The position numbers were made by a program, and so were the translations under genes. The notes under the pieces are model-generated. The model had not been told where the DNA came from and searched no databases. It saw only the letters and a list, made by a program, of their open reading frames with translations. Of a stretch of 64,000 nucleotides of DNA, positions 50,361-61,928 are shown piece by piece; positions within the stretch are counted from its first letter, which is position 1; every line of letters begins with the position of its first letter. This stretch comes from Bactericera cockerelli (lineage: Eukaryota; Arthropoda; Insecta; Hemiptera; Triozidae), in NCBI GenBank assembly GCA_024516035.1, contig CM044961.1:16543756-16607755 (forward strand). Reading direction: 5' to 3'.

Positions 50361-50835
50361 CTTTTATGTAAGTACCTATTTTGAGAAAGAAAATTAGGTA
50401 TTTGTATATATCTTAGTTAATATAAAATCACTCGTTTTTATTTTTTTCCCCCTTTCTTCTTTACAAATCGTTAAAAATCAAAGCTTTCTTATCCTTTTTG
50501 TTTTGTCACTTCATCTACATCTTCTGAGGAAGGAACTTTCTTTATAGCTAATACTCCTATAGACTCTATACATTCCTCTACATGTTTTTTGCTAAAGCCT
50601 ACTTTACATCTAAGCCATTAGAGAATTAGTAGGTTCATCGTGTTAAAACAAAATTAAATTGTGATTTTTGGTCAGCAATAAAACATGTTGGAATTCCATT
50701 TTACAGAGGCGAGTCATTTTCCACACCAAAAAAAGACCCAACCAAAAACTGCTGAATCAAAGAAAAATTTTGTTCCTAGTCAGACAATATCAAATGAGGA
50801 GGTATTGATTTGATTTAATTATCAGGTCGCATGTA

Positions 50836-50992
50836 CAGTCGAACCTGAAAATAAGAGAACTGAAGGGACCGGATTTATTTTCTCTTATATCCAGGTTTCT
50901 CTTATAAAGGTTATTTTCCCTTATAGAGAGATAAGTTGGCCCTGGAAATTGTTCTCTTACATCGAGGTTCCTCTTATAACCAGGTTCGACTG
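50836..50992. mobile_element. pogo-like MITE
   Basis: 157 bp with ends CAGTCGAACCTG and CAGGTTCGACTG flanked by TA on both sides. The interior repeats CTCTTATA words. Termini of this kind are typical of the pogo/Tigger group. It lies 45 bp past the DUF1338 stop and holds AATAAA (minus strand, 50874-50879). Confidence 0.72.
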
Positions 50993-51037
50993 TAATATCA
51001 ATTTCATCACAGCATCCGAACATTCATCGGATCAGCC

Positions 51038-54000
51038 TCATCGGATGAAGTAGAACTTGACTCCCTGCACAGATTTCATCTCCAGGTCCGCATACAGTTT
51101 CATCTCGTCATGCACCGGGACCCCTAGCGCATTCTCAAAGTCCCCCCGGGACGCACTGACCTCCCTTCCCTCCCCTTCTCCCCGCCCCTGCTTCGTGTCC
51201 GACAGATTGGACTGAAAGATCCCTGCAGCGCTCACAGGCAGGAAGTCCTCGTAGCGGATGCCTTCGAAACCGATCAGGCCCGAGCGAATGTAGTTTTCCA
51301 GGTTGAAATCGTTGACGTTTTTGTCGAGATGGACCTTGCCTGGAAAAAAACAGGAAGAGTAGTTTGATGAGTTGAAGTGATTCTGATGCTCTCAGAACAA
51401 GGGTTATTTCATCAATCATCTTTTACCGTATGATGATGTCACGTTAGTCATTGACCAAATAAAGAAAAATCAAGTAAAACCTCATTACGTAGAGTTGAAA
51501 GCATTTAGTTTTACCTGAAAAAGCACCCAAGCATTTTTAAGTTTGGAATACCATTTCATTTTTCAACATCTACATTTTCCGTTTTATCAAACCACAACAT
51601 TGCAATTTAAAGTTCTGGTGATGAAAATTGCCCTAACAGAATATAAAAAGGTACATAGGTACCTTCACGAGACCTTTACAATGGCCACATCCAACATGTC
51701 CTTATGTTGGACGCCTGGCAGGGACACGTTTATCAGGAAGAAAACAAAGAAAGTCTCGCGAGAGGACTATAAACAGAGAACAGACTAGCCAATTCTAACA
51801 AGATAGGCTAGCTTGAAGTTTTTCTCAAGAGTTTAATAACTTGTTAAGAAATTGCCCAAGTTCTTTGGGTGTGGTAGATCAGAGATCACATATTGTAATA
51901 GGTATGTGGTACAGGACGAGCCAAACTTTTAACTAAAGTTGGCTGGAGACCATCACTCTCCCCAGCTATATCCATGCTGGTTAAAACAACAACAACAACA
52001 AATTAATATCGAACCAGGATATAAGAGAACTCAAGGGACCGGAAATATTTTTCTTATATTCAGGTTTCTCTTATAAAAAGGTTGTTTTCCCTTTAAGAGA
52101 GATGAATTGGAGTAGAAAATTGTCCTCTTACGTCGATGTTTCTCTTATATCCAGATCTCTTATATCCAGATCTCTTATATCCAGTTCTCTTATATCCAGA
52201 TTTCCTATACCCAGGTTTCACTGTCTTACCTTTCTCTGTCACGTGGTATTTGAAGAACGCCAGTTTCTCTTTGCGTAGCGTGTTCAGATCGTCGGGAAAC
52301 ACGGCGAAATTGGATGCCAGATTCTCCATGTAGAACTTTGCATTGCTCTCATTTGGAATGCCCTGGAAAGACCCGCGGGTTTTCTCGAGTAGATAGTCGT
52401 ACAGCTGACGGCCCTTCACGGTGAGGGCAATGCCTCGCTGTTCCACCTCACCGAACCGGGCTGTGTGTTTGCCCTGCGCCGCAGATTCGCCTGAGACAGA
52501 GGGAATATATTTTGAGTAGTTTAAAAAATTACCAAATAAAATTTATAAAATTACAAGTATCTGTTCTTGAAGTTTTATCTACACCACCACTTCTATCATA
52601 ACAAGAATAATTTATGAAAAGTTTGTGGATAGTTAGGTAGGTACATTATAAATTATTTTATTTTTATTAAGCTTTATTAGGAGGACAAAGTACAATGGTA
52701 ACAGTATAAAATTGATTAAGAAAAAAAAAAACAAACAAATGACAAAATAAATAAGTAAAAAAGAAAATAACAATAATGTCCAACCTAAAGGGCGGGGTTA
52801 TTGCCTGTGGCAATCTCTTCCACCCAACCCTTTAATGATCTACGTAATGAAGCATTACGTAGATTAATAGTATAAGTTCAGGTATATTCAGTAATATTTC
52901 GGTAACATGAAGATAAAGTTCTCAACTTCATACAAAGATGACTAACTCACCATCCTCGGTAGGAGCCACAATATCTTCAGTCAATGCTTTGAAACTGGTC
53001 TGGCGTAACAGAATGGGCACTTCCCGTCGTGGAGGTCCCTCTATCACCGCTTTTGGAACAATCGAGCGAGATCGGCTACCTTCGGAATTCGATCGACTGA
53101 TCTCGTCAACCATCGCGTCCTGCACTCGGTCGATGTCGAGTGTGCTCGGAGTGAGATGGTTGATGTGGGGAGTTTTGAAGCAGACAATATCTGCTACCAG
53201 GGAGTGGGCGGAGAGGAGACTTTTGTAGACATCGTGACTGACTGAGGGAAAAGGAGAGATGTAGATGTTTAAACTTGGGCAAAATTTATGTATGATTGAT
53301 TATACACAATGCTGCAGTGACATTAATTTGTAAGATAATGTTTTATCCTATGGTCCATATGGATAAACAGGAATTAGAAGGATCGGGAATATTTTCCTGC
53401 TTGAAAAAGTTTTTAAACCTGAAAATCTTTATAAGGAGTTAAGGACCACGAGTTTTTCCTGTTTATTCAGGTTTCCTGCTTACACAAGTCCTGTTAATCC
53501 AAGTTTCCTGCTTACACAAGTCCTGTTTATACAGATTCAACTTGGAAATTTTGAATAATAAACAGTTTGATTATCTTACCTGTAATTTCATTATTAAACT
53601 TGAACACATTGATGGCTTCGGCTATGAAACTGGCAGCTTCCCTTGCAGGAAGGTACTTGTCTGTCTCGTATCTCTCTATCAGCTCCAGAAGTGAGGGACT
53701 GAATATCTTCCGCCGGTGAAGAATGCTGAGGGATCTAGAGGAACAGAGGCGGGACTAATAAAATTTTTAGAAGACAAGTATTCAACCTACGGGTGTGGTA
53801 GTTGTGGTGCAAACCAGCATAGAACCGGAAACTTTTCCTATTAGAACTGGTCATTTGAATATATCCTCTGTTTATTGTTCTGTAGCCAAGGTTTTCAACA
53901 AATAAATGCAAAGTTGCGTTTAGTATACGTCTGATAATGATATACATAGTCACTACTATAATAATGTATTGTATTCATCCCTATACCTTTATTCTGTATA

Positions 54001-56996
54001 TCGCGAAGTAGGCAAAAACAATGCAACAAAATACATACCTACAAACTCTGTTTTGTTTTATCATAGGACGGCTGGCGCGTGCTTACTTGACGAGCGCTCG
54101 CATCCCGGCGAGTTTGGTTAAAAAAAATCTACGATTAAAAGGAACCTTTCACAACCACATTTCCAGAAACTCGCTTAAATATAATAATAACATTCTTTAT
54201 TGGAAAGTTACCACCAGGCGAGGTTAATGCTCTAAGCATTTTCTACCACCTAACCCTCAGAGTCTGATTATTATGTGGTCACAAACTCAAATGAATGAAG
54301 AAAAATTCATGCACTGGGTGGGAGTCGAACCTACGGATCCTTACCCTACCTAGATTACTAGACTAACGCGTTAACCACTTGACTACCAGAAACTCACTTC
54401 TCTCTCAGATCCCTGTCGTCCACAAGCTCCAGCCGCAAGAGCGAGGTGAACACCCTGAACGGTGACTGGTTGAGTGAGTAGTCGTCGAGCGATCGGAAAG
54501 CGGTGGAATGCACTGGCACGCCGGCGGCGGACAGATCGTAGTACCCCACCGGCTCCATGTTCATTACGGCGAATAGGCGGCGCATGTTGTACAGTTCCTC
54601 GGGAGTGCCTGGAACAGAAATTTTTGGTTACAGTTGTTTGTAAGGGATGCCTTGTGTTGATATTACCATAAAAAAAATACTCTGGTTCTCTCCCTCCGAG
54701 TTTGCTCTACGCACAAGTCTCATCCTAATCTCTCTCTCTCTCCCAACTCACCCAACTCTCTCCCTCCCAACTCACCCAACTCTCTCCCTTCCAACTCACC
54801 CAATTCTCTCCTTCCCAACTCACCAACTCTCTCCTTCTCAACTCACCCAACTCTCTCCTTCTCAACTCACCCAACTCTCTTCCTCCCAACTCACCCAATT
54901 CTCTCCCTCCCAACTCACCCAACTCTCTCCCTTCCAATTCACCCAACTCTCTCCTTCCCAACTCACCAACTCTCTCCCTCCCAACTTACCCAACTCTCTC
55001 CCTCCCAACTATCTCCTTCTCATCTCACCCAACTCTCTCCCTCCCAACTTACCCAACTCTCTCCCTCCCAACTATCTCCCTCCCAACTCACCCAACTCTC
55101 TCCTTCTCAACTCACCCAACTCTCTTCCTCCCAACTTACCCAACTCTTTCCCTCCCAACTCACTCAACTTTCTCCCTCCCAACTCAACCAACTCTTTCCC
55201 TCCCAACTCAACCAACTCTCTCCCTCCCAACTCACCCAACTCTCTCCCTCCCAACTCACCCAACTCTCTCCCTCCCAACTCACCCACTCAACTCTCTCCC
55301 TCCCAACTCACCCACCCAACTCTCTCCCTCCTCCAACCCTCCCAACTATCTCCTTCTCAACTCACCCAACTCTCTCCCTCCCAACTCACCCAACTCTCTC
55401 CCTCCCAACTCACCCAACTCTCTCCCTCCCAACTCAACTAACTCTCTCTCTCCCAACTCACCCAACTCTCTCCCTCCCAACTCACCCAATCGAATGGCTC
55501 CATGCCGCTCCTCGTTCAACCGGTCAAAGTCCTCTTGGCTCACCCCCTCCAGTCCGCCACTCTTCCTCAGCGTTTCCTCATTCACCGCTCTCACCAGTGC
55601 CAGCAGCGCGGAGTACTGTGGCACCTCCTGGCGGTACATCTCCGACATACTCTTCGAGAAGAGTTTGCGGATCTGGTTTGGGTTCATGACGTCACTCGCA
55701 TCGGTTTGAGTTGAGAGTCGTCGGCGGATGATCGCTGAAATTAGAATAATAATAATATTATCGCCTTATTGTTGACATTGTAAATAGGGCTATTCCCGTG
55801 AATATACGGGCGATTACGAACTCCACCTAATTAACCTTTGCATACTCGAACTCCACCTAAATGAACATTTTCGCATGCTCCACCGATTTCAAAAAAGGTT
55901 CCAATACGAACTCCACCGATTTGTATTTTTCTACACCCCGTATAAGGTTTTATTCATAAATGAAAATGAAATTATTGTCTATTGGAAATTGATGCGTAAG
56001 TGAATTTTTGTTAGAGGAATTTTGTAGTTAGGTAGGGTTAGGTAAAGTTAACAAGGTGAGATTGCACGATAGATCACTGACTTCAGTTTGTCGTGTAGGA
56101 TGGTTGGGTGAGGGGCTTAGGTTAGGTTGAAATTAGCGCAGGCGGTTTGGCCGGGTCGCGCAGCGACCCGGTCTAACCCTGCGACTCACCCAAGCTATCC
56201 TAGCCGGCTAACGAAACACAACATTTAGTCTGACAACCGTTTGTCTGACAAGGAGTCTCCCCAAATAAAATAAATATACTGTGTGTCTCCGAATCATAAA
56301 ATCCATGTTTTCTTCTTTTTACCTGATTCAAAATCGGTGGAGTAGGTATAATCAAAAGTAGGAGAGTTCGTATGAGACACTTTGACCCCGTCCCTCTTTC
56401 GGTGGAGTTTTCGGTGGAGTTCGATGCTGCCCGAATATACTCCCGTACACCGGGTATTTATATTATTATTATTTATACTGCCCGACGAGGACCAATGAGT
56501 CCCATTATTCCAGCAGTAAGCCCAGTGCGTATTATTATCAAGTGGTCAAAATCCCAAATCGGAAGATATCTTGTCATGCCCCAGCTGGTTTTCGAACCCA
56601 CGACCTCTGGATCACCAGACTAACTTGATCATTTCTTTACTTCTAATACGAGGAAGCGTTGCTTGGCACGTTGAATACACCAGTTTTCATTTTATCACTG
56701 CAGTTGAGCAACTTAACACGAGGTGAGTGACCATTCAAATTCGAACCCTCCAGATGGTGGCTAGTCGCGACCTAACCCAGGCTGTCTATCCGCCACCCAG
56801 CCAGGGTTGATGTGAGCGACTGGTTCGTGAGTTTCCAGCGACTGGTTGTTAAGGTTGCCTAAAAATGTCAATAAAAGTGTAAAAGACCTCCAAAATAAAG
56901 AAAAAAACGAAATAAAATAAAGTTTAACGTTTACTTACTTTGAAAATGTTTCATAACAGTCCGATTCATTTGCAGGATGGCTTTTCCAGACCTCAT
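51038..56996 (-). CDS. DUF1338 family protein, 2-oxoadipate dioxygenase/decarboxylase-like (HglS/YdcJ), mitochondrial
   Basis: Seven exons, 56939-56996, 55486-55734, 54398-54608, 53580-53734, 52951-53241, 52230-52490 and 51038-51339, sum to 1527 nt, 508 residues, all phases agreeing. Bacterial HglS converts 2-oxoadipate to 2-hydroxyglutarate with Fe(II) in lysine catabolism. The family motifs are all here: MEPVGYYDLSAAGVPVHSTA with His136, PHINHLTPSTLDID at 249-262 with His250/His253, EVEQRGIAL at 336-344 with Glu338, and YEDFLPVSAAGIFQSN near the C-terminus. His136, one of the later histidines and Glu338 probably form the metal site. The first 33 residues (MRSGKAILQMNRTVMKHFQT then IIRRRLSTQTD) are basic, lack acids until Asp, and look like a mitochondrial presequence. 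The start ATG is the only one after an in-frame stop. Convergent with trehalase. The substrate in animals is inferred from bacteria. Confidence 0.92.
52010..52225. mobile_element. pogo-like MITE copy with expanded ATATCCAGATCTCTT repeat
   Basis: Shares GAGAACTCAAGGGACCGGAA, TCAGGTTTCTCTTATA and CCTCTTACGTCGATG with the 50836 element. Near its right end a 15-bp unit (TCTCTTATATCCAGA) is repeated about five times (52140-52205). It ends CCCAGGTTTCACTG within about 5 bp of the DUF1338 exon 6 donor. Confidence 0.65.
52765..52840 (-). mobile_element. Retroelement 3' tail (GATTGCC family), reverse
   Basis: AAAGGGCGGGGTTATTGCCT and CAATCTCTTCCACCCAACCC, in DUF1338 intron 5. Confidence 0.55.
53355..53545. 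mobile_element. Diverged pogo-like MITE relative
   Basis: AGAAGGATCGGGAATATTTT and repeated CAGGTTTCCTGCTTACACAA / AAGTCCTGTTTAT words have the same internal plan as the 50836 element with different letters. In DUF1338 intron 4. Confidence 0.4.
54190..54397 (-). mobile_element. tRNA-derived SINE (family T3)
   Basis: On the minus strand: TGGTAGTCAAGTGGTTAACG (A box) and GGTTCGACTCCCACCC (B box), then AATTTTTCTTC and a tail with TAGGTGGTAGAAAATGC and CCTGGTGGTAAC. It abuts the DUF1338 exon 3 donor (54398). Confidence 0.7.
54737..55485. repeat. 24-bp minisatellite in DUF1338 intron 2
   Basis: About 30 units of CCCAACTCACCCAACTCTCT plus CCCT, with small variants. On the minus strand each unit reads GTTGGGTGAGTTGGGAGGGA, containing the same GG|GTGAGTTGGGAGG as the real exon 2 donor at 55485/55486. 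The open frames crossing it are products of the 24-bp (8-codon) period. Confidence 0.95.
55796..56450. mobile_element. Unclassified element with imperfect inverted ends
   Basis: Left AATATACGGGCGATTACGAA then CTCCACC; right GGTGGAGTTCGATGCTGCCC then GAATAT. The pair CTCCACCGATTT / AATCGGTGGAG recurs inside. A GGGTCGCGCAGCGACCC hairpin lies at about 56153-56170. No coding capacity. Confidence 0.5.
56455..56640 (-). mobile_element. tRNA-derived SINE (family T2), copy
   Basis: TTTATACTGCCCGACGAGGA, CCCATTATTCCAGCAGTAAG and TCGAACCCACGACCTC (B box complement). The A-box end is truncated. Confidence 0.6.
56655..56860 (+). mobile_element. 5S rRNA-derived SINE, diverged copy
   Basis: GGCACGTTGAATACACCAGT, GAGTGACCATTCAAATTCGA, GTTGATGTGAGCGACTGGTT match the family with gaps. 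Lies just downstream of the DUF1338 first coding exon, in intron 1. Confidence 0.6.
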
Positions 56997-57227
56997 TCTG
57001 ATTAGATACTTTGTTGTCTGTTTTCTTAATTAAATCCTGAAAAGATAGTAATACAAAATGTAGGATCCGTAAAAAAAATCGTAAAAAAATAATAAACTTC
57101 AGATTAAAGTTTAACATTAACTCAATTACTCAATAATATTAATTCCCTAATCAAATTGCGTTTAAGACACAACCAACAACCAGCTAGGATTGGTGCCGTT
57201 ATGGGTTGAACTTCTTGTTGTTTTAAC

Positions 57228-57415
57228 TAAGGGTTGGGTGGAAGAGATTGCCATAGGCAATAACCCCGCCCTTTAGTTAGGACATAATTATGTACCTGTA
57301 TATATTTTGTTTATTTTTTTCTTGTTTATATTATTTTGTCAATTTTGTATTTTAATTTTTACCATTATTTGTTTGTATATACCTATGTCCTTCTAATAAA
57401 GAGTTTTATAATAAT
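57228..57415 (+). mobile_element. Retroelement 3' tail (GATTGCC family), long copy
   Basis: GGGTTGGGTGGAAGAGATTG, then CCGCCCTTTAGTTAGGACAT and a T-rich stretch ending TAATAAAGAGTTTTATAATA. The fullest tail of the family in the window. Confidence 0.6.
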
Positions 57416-57837
57416 ACAGAGATATCGTTTTTCCTAAAGGCCTAGATGCAATATCTCGGCTCCTCTACTGTCCATTGATTCTGTTTGCTTTTAATGTCCT
57501 GTTTTAAATTATTCAGACGGGAGTTATAACCTCACATCGCTGGAAATCGTATTTGATACTAACTTTAACCTCACCCAGCTTGGTTTAAACCGGAAAGGCC
57601 AGCCTCACGTGTTCTTCGAAGGAATCATAATTATTTTTTTACTAGAAAATCCTACCCGACCGGGTTCTCAGGATCTCTGGCGCAGTAGTCACAACCATTA
57701 CTACACGGAGGCTGGATGGATGTATAGCAGTTCCTCATTCCCGAACAACTGAACATGATCTGCCATCAATCATGTACCTGAGTCTTTATTCATATTACTC
57801 ACACTTATCAATCATTTTAATGATTATAATATAGTAG

Positions 57838-58345
57838 TCACTGTGGCCGAGTGAGTTAGCGCGCTAGGCATTGCACGCATGGTTACCTGGGGTCGATCCC
57901 CACAGCGCAGCAGGATTTTTTCTACTCTGTACTTGGGTGTTCGGGGTCAACTCATACCTCGTGAGGAAAAATGAGTAGCTGCTTTAATATTAGCAGCGAC
58001 CAGTGGCGGAATTATAGGAAAAAATGATACATTGGGATATTAGAAATACGGAAAAGTCCTATAATTTTGCACTACCCACTAAAATTGTGATAAAATAACA
58101 TTCAAAATATTATTATGAATGATTATTCTCTGTCATACAATCTCGCTATCTCACTGGGGGACGTTAAGAAGATACAGTACTAGCCCTGACAGGGTTGACA
58201 AATCATTGGCGCACTTAGCAGGGTTGACGTAGGTATTAGGGGCAGCCAGCCGTAAAATCGGGAAGCCTACTATTATTAGGACTAGAAAACCTCAACCATA
58301 AAAAAAGATGTGTTCACAATGCTGACCCCAAGTAGGTTTGGGAAA
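57838..58345 (+). mobile_element. tRNA-headed SINE or composite
   Basis: Head GTGGCCGAGTGAGTTAGCG (A box) and TGGGGTCGATCCCCA (B box). A tail with CTGACCCCAAGTAGGTTTGG near 58320 also occurs at about 1748-1770 in a gene C intron, suggesting one family. The head is a tRNA-like sequence but has no acceptor stem pairing that I can complete. Confidence 0.5.
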
Positions 58346-59661
58346 AGGCAAAGCGAAAGAAAAAGATTTTCTGTCCCACACTACAAAAGTATTATAGCCC
58401 CCTAGCGTATTTCTGTATTTCATGTCATCGATATAACCAGCAGCAGAGCTTATCAGCTGAGTAGTCACTTATCACCGTGATTAATGTAATTTGTAAACGC
58501 TAATTAACGCGATTTATTTCAGGTATGTATCCCAATTCAAAACATTCTTACCTGAAACGGAATCTCAGCTCGGCTTCAACTAATTCAGAAAACTATTGAT
58601 GAACGCCGCAAGAAAAAAGAAAATCCTCAAAACATGACTAAATTTGAAAACAGAACTGCAATTTTCTCATCCTGCGACGCTGGATTTTTTCAAATTATCA
58701 GGAAAAATAAAATGAGAAATAAATCAAAATTACCAACACAATCCTTATCAGGCGCGGACCGCTTTATCACAATTGCCTGGCCTCGTGATATATCACTGAT
58801 AACGCAACAACACTATCGTCCAACTAACATCTTTTGGTCGTTTTTAGAAACAGTTGTTTATCAAATATTTATTTATTAAAAGTAAATAAATGTAGTGAAT
58901 AATTTCAATGCGTTTGTTATCGCGTCAGATAGGAAGGTGTTTATTATCAATGGCCCACACATCAACTGAGAGGAGAACTCAGATTACTGAGAGCACTTGA
59001 CCTGTGTTATGATGTTCTAATGTAAATGTTTGAGATCGAGATTGATATTGGACGTGTGTGTGTACCTACCGCATGATTTATCACATGCCCAATATAAATT
59101 TATCATTGATGAACATGTCAATGAGCATTCGGTTTGCACATTTTTACGGTCATAAAAGACTTGTTCATACGAGCTTGCAATTTTTTTTACATTGAATAAT
59201 AATAATAACTATTTATTAACAAGAATAATATTGGGCGTGATTATTGCCTAAGGCAATCCCGGCCATCAAACCCATAATAATATTTCAAAGTAAAAAATAT
59301 TGTTCATTCGTCTTAGCAAAATTCACTCATTGACTACCTGATCAAAATGTAAAAATATAAGTTTAAATTAATATTAAGATACAAACGGGGTTAACCCGTA
59401 TTAATTATCTATTATTTTAAACAATTAGGTACGTATAATCATTTTATAATATCAACCCTAAATACATAGTATACAGTAGCTACACAATATACATGTAAAA
59501 GAAATAATCCAATTGGTTCCATGGAATAGGCCAAACAGTTCTTTGTTCCATCAGTTAACCTGGCGAGATTGGTGAGACCACACGTACCTATTCTTTGACG
59601 TTAGCGATGAAACTACTCCTACAATTTCAGTTAAAATTACAAGTAGGTACTTTATTTTTTT

Positions 59662-59780
59662 TATATATAAAGATGAGTGTTTCACACCCGTTTTTATTTC
59701 GTAGCCATGAAACAGGAGCTACTGTAGACGCTTGTGGTCTGTGTTGTAGCCTGCCCATCCCGTAGTATGCCTCCTCTCTG
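59662..59780 (+). repeat. Dispersed repeat, copy 2
   Basis: Same sequence as 38252-38390 (AGCCATGAAACAGGAGCTAC, CCTGCCCATCCCGTAGTATG). Confidence 0.6.
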
Positions 59781-59954
59781 ATAGTATACTTTATAAGTAG
59801 TATTGTATACTGATGGTAGATTATTCATACTGTCTGCGTGTAAGACTAAAGAGTCCCTTTTTTCTAGCAGATACAAAGTCTCATTTATTGGTTCAACTAC
59901 AACATAGGTATACTACAACTGCAACAAAGAAAGCGATTTTAGCAAAAGATACAA

Positions 59955-60062
59955 CAACTTAGCAGGCATTGAGGATATAACAACTTAGCATGCATTGAGG
60001 ATATAACAACTTAGCAGGCATTGAGGATATAACAACTTAGCATGCATTGAGGATATAACAGC
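59955..60062 (+). repeat. 26-bp tandem repeat, four units
   Basis: AACTTAGCAGGCATTGAGGA plus TATAAC, with AGCAGGC and AGCATGC alternating, so the true period may be 52 bp. Confidence 0.85.
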
Positions 60063-60755
60063 GTGATCGAATAGTAATGGCGCTAGTCTGATTGTCCAGG
60101 AAGCGTAGAGATCCGTTGGTTTGACAATGCATGAATAATTTTATCTTTATTTATTTCAGAATTTGACTGCATAATAATGGCGCCAAGTCAACTGCTGGAA
60201 CAAGGGAACTTTTTAGAATTTTAATCCTTATCCAAATATTGTGCCTTTTTTTATAAAAGTCTTCTTCAAAGTGAGTGGTTAGTCACCTAAATAATTGTTA
60301 GGCTTTAAAAATTAATAACACTGGTCAACAAAGAATTTGTAACAGACATGTGCTATACATATTCTGATGCACTTTTATGCGCTGATTTCAAAAATGTAAT
60401 CAGTTTTTTTCTATCACGTGTAGTTATTTAGTTATGCCCGTTTTTAGGTTTCTTTAAATAGTACGCGTAGTCCCGATGTTCCACACAAGTATTCAAACCT
60501 AAAAATAGATATTTTGTTGCCGAGAGACTTTGTTTTCACCCTTTGTACCTTTAAATAGAATTATGTAAGGTCAATATTATTACAAAAATATAATTAAATA
60601 CAAATAAACACAGTACCTGTCCTAATAATTATAATTATTAATTAGATCTTGTCAACATTTACTGCACGATGCATAATCAAGAGAATAACACGGCGTTTAT
60701 TAAAAAAAAGGACAAGTAACTATAGACACCTGATAGGTACTACCTATACCTGCGT

Positions 60756-60860
60756 CGCTTTCAAGTGCATGGTCATATTACGACGGCCCTCTATTTGCTG
60801 GAAACTCACACACCAGCTACTCAATTTGACCTCACCCAGCCTGAGTGGGATCGGATATAA
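60756..60860 (-). mobile_element. 5S-derived SINE fragment, reverse
   Basis: CTTTCAAGTGCATGGTCATA, GGAAACTCACACACCAGCTA and TGACCTCACCCAGCCTGAGT are complements of the SINE body. Confidence 0.55.
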
Positions 60861-61509
60861 GTATAGATTCGTAACTACAGCATTGCGTATTCCATAGTGA
60901 CTATGAACCTAAAATACCGATTTCATTCCACTCATTCCTGAGTACTCGAGACCGAGGAAAGGAGACGAGACGGAAAGTAATAAAGTATTTATGACCTACC
61001 CTGTATGAAATAAGAAGCCTTAAAAGGCCATGTATCTCATACTTTTTGATAACAAACATAACAAATTGATAGTCTACTGATACTCTATACCCCTACCATG
61101 TTTTAAAGGCGCTGCGCCGGCCACAAAAATGAGCAAAGATAAAATGACCCTCACACTTTTATTTGAAGGGCTTCCACAGCATGGACACCAAACAATAGAA
61201 TTTCGTTAAGACTGATAGAATGAAGGGCCTGGACTTTTACATTTTTGAGGACTATTAGATAATAGCTACTTACTATTCAGATTGCAACAATTTTACATAC
61301 ACAAAATAAATCATTACTAATACATAATACCTATACAAAATTATGTAGGTATTATAAATTATTATTACAATTAAAATTTCAAGTTGTTAACACATTAATT
61401 TGCTGGTAGAAAATTACAAATTACAAGCTGGATGACGACAGAAAAGATTTTTTTTTTTTTTTGCATTGGGCAAAAACAACCCATACCCATTTCTGACAGA
61501 AAAGATGGA

Positions 61510-61690
61510 TTAAGTTTACCGTACGTAAAAGATAATGGACAAACAAATACGTACTCTAAGCTCGTGCATACGTACTCAGGGGCGAGCGCTTTTACGTACT
61601 AAAGAGTTCGCACTGTGGCGGGCAGACAATTTAAAAAAAAAATTCTCGGAAGTAATAATAACGGTTTGCCTTATGTATGAATACTTGAAC
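61510..61690. repeat. Solitary relative of the 148-bp repeat
   Basis: AAGCTCGTGCATACGTACTC, GCGAGCGCTTTTACGTACTA and GAGTTCGCACTGTGGCGGGC match the unit of the array in trehalase intron 1, 25 kb away. Confidence 0.65.
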
Positions 61691-61854
61691 GTGGTTTGAA
61701 TAATGTTTAAACAGTTTAAATTCATCATCAATGGGTGGCGTCATCGTGAACGATAGTATCCAGACAGTGGAGGAATGACTCAGTACTTCTACCACTGTCT
61801 TTACAAGGAGGCTAATCACTAATCAGTGACAAGGGCCCCTAGAACCAAGCCAAT

Positions 61855-61928
61855 GCTGGTCTACTCCCTGTTTATAGTCCCCCAGCCAAACTGCTGGTCC
61901 TCTCCCTGTTTATAGTCCCCCAGCCAGA
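61855..61928 (+). repeat. Direct duplication of about 36 bp
   Basis: CTCCCTGTTTATAGTCCCCC AGCCA occurs twice in a row with GCTGGTC between. Confidence 0.85.

Noticed and set aside
54647..55441. 264-codon Ser/Pro/Leu/Asn open frame on the plus strand
   Set aside because: It is the reverse strand of the 24-bp minisatellite in a DUF1338 intron.
57838..57912. Candidate tRNA gene
   Set aside because: A and B boxes are present but the acceptor stem does not close and a SINE body follows.
59955..60062. CRISPR-like repeats
   Set aside because: Units are contiguous without spacers and the genome is eukaryotic.
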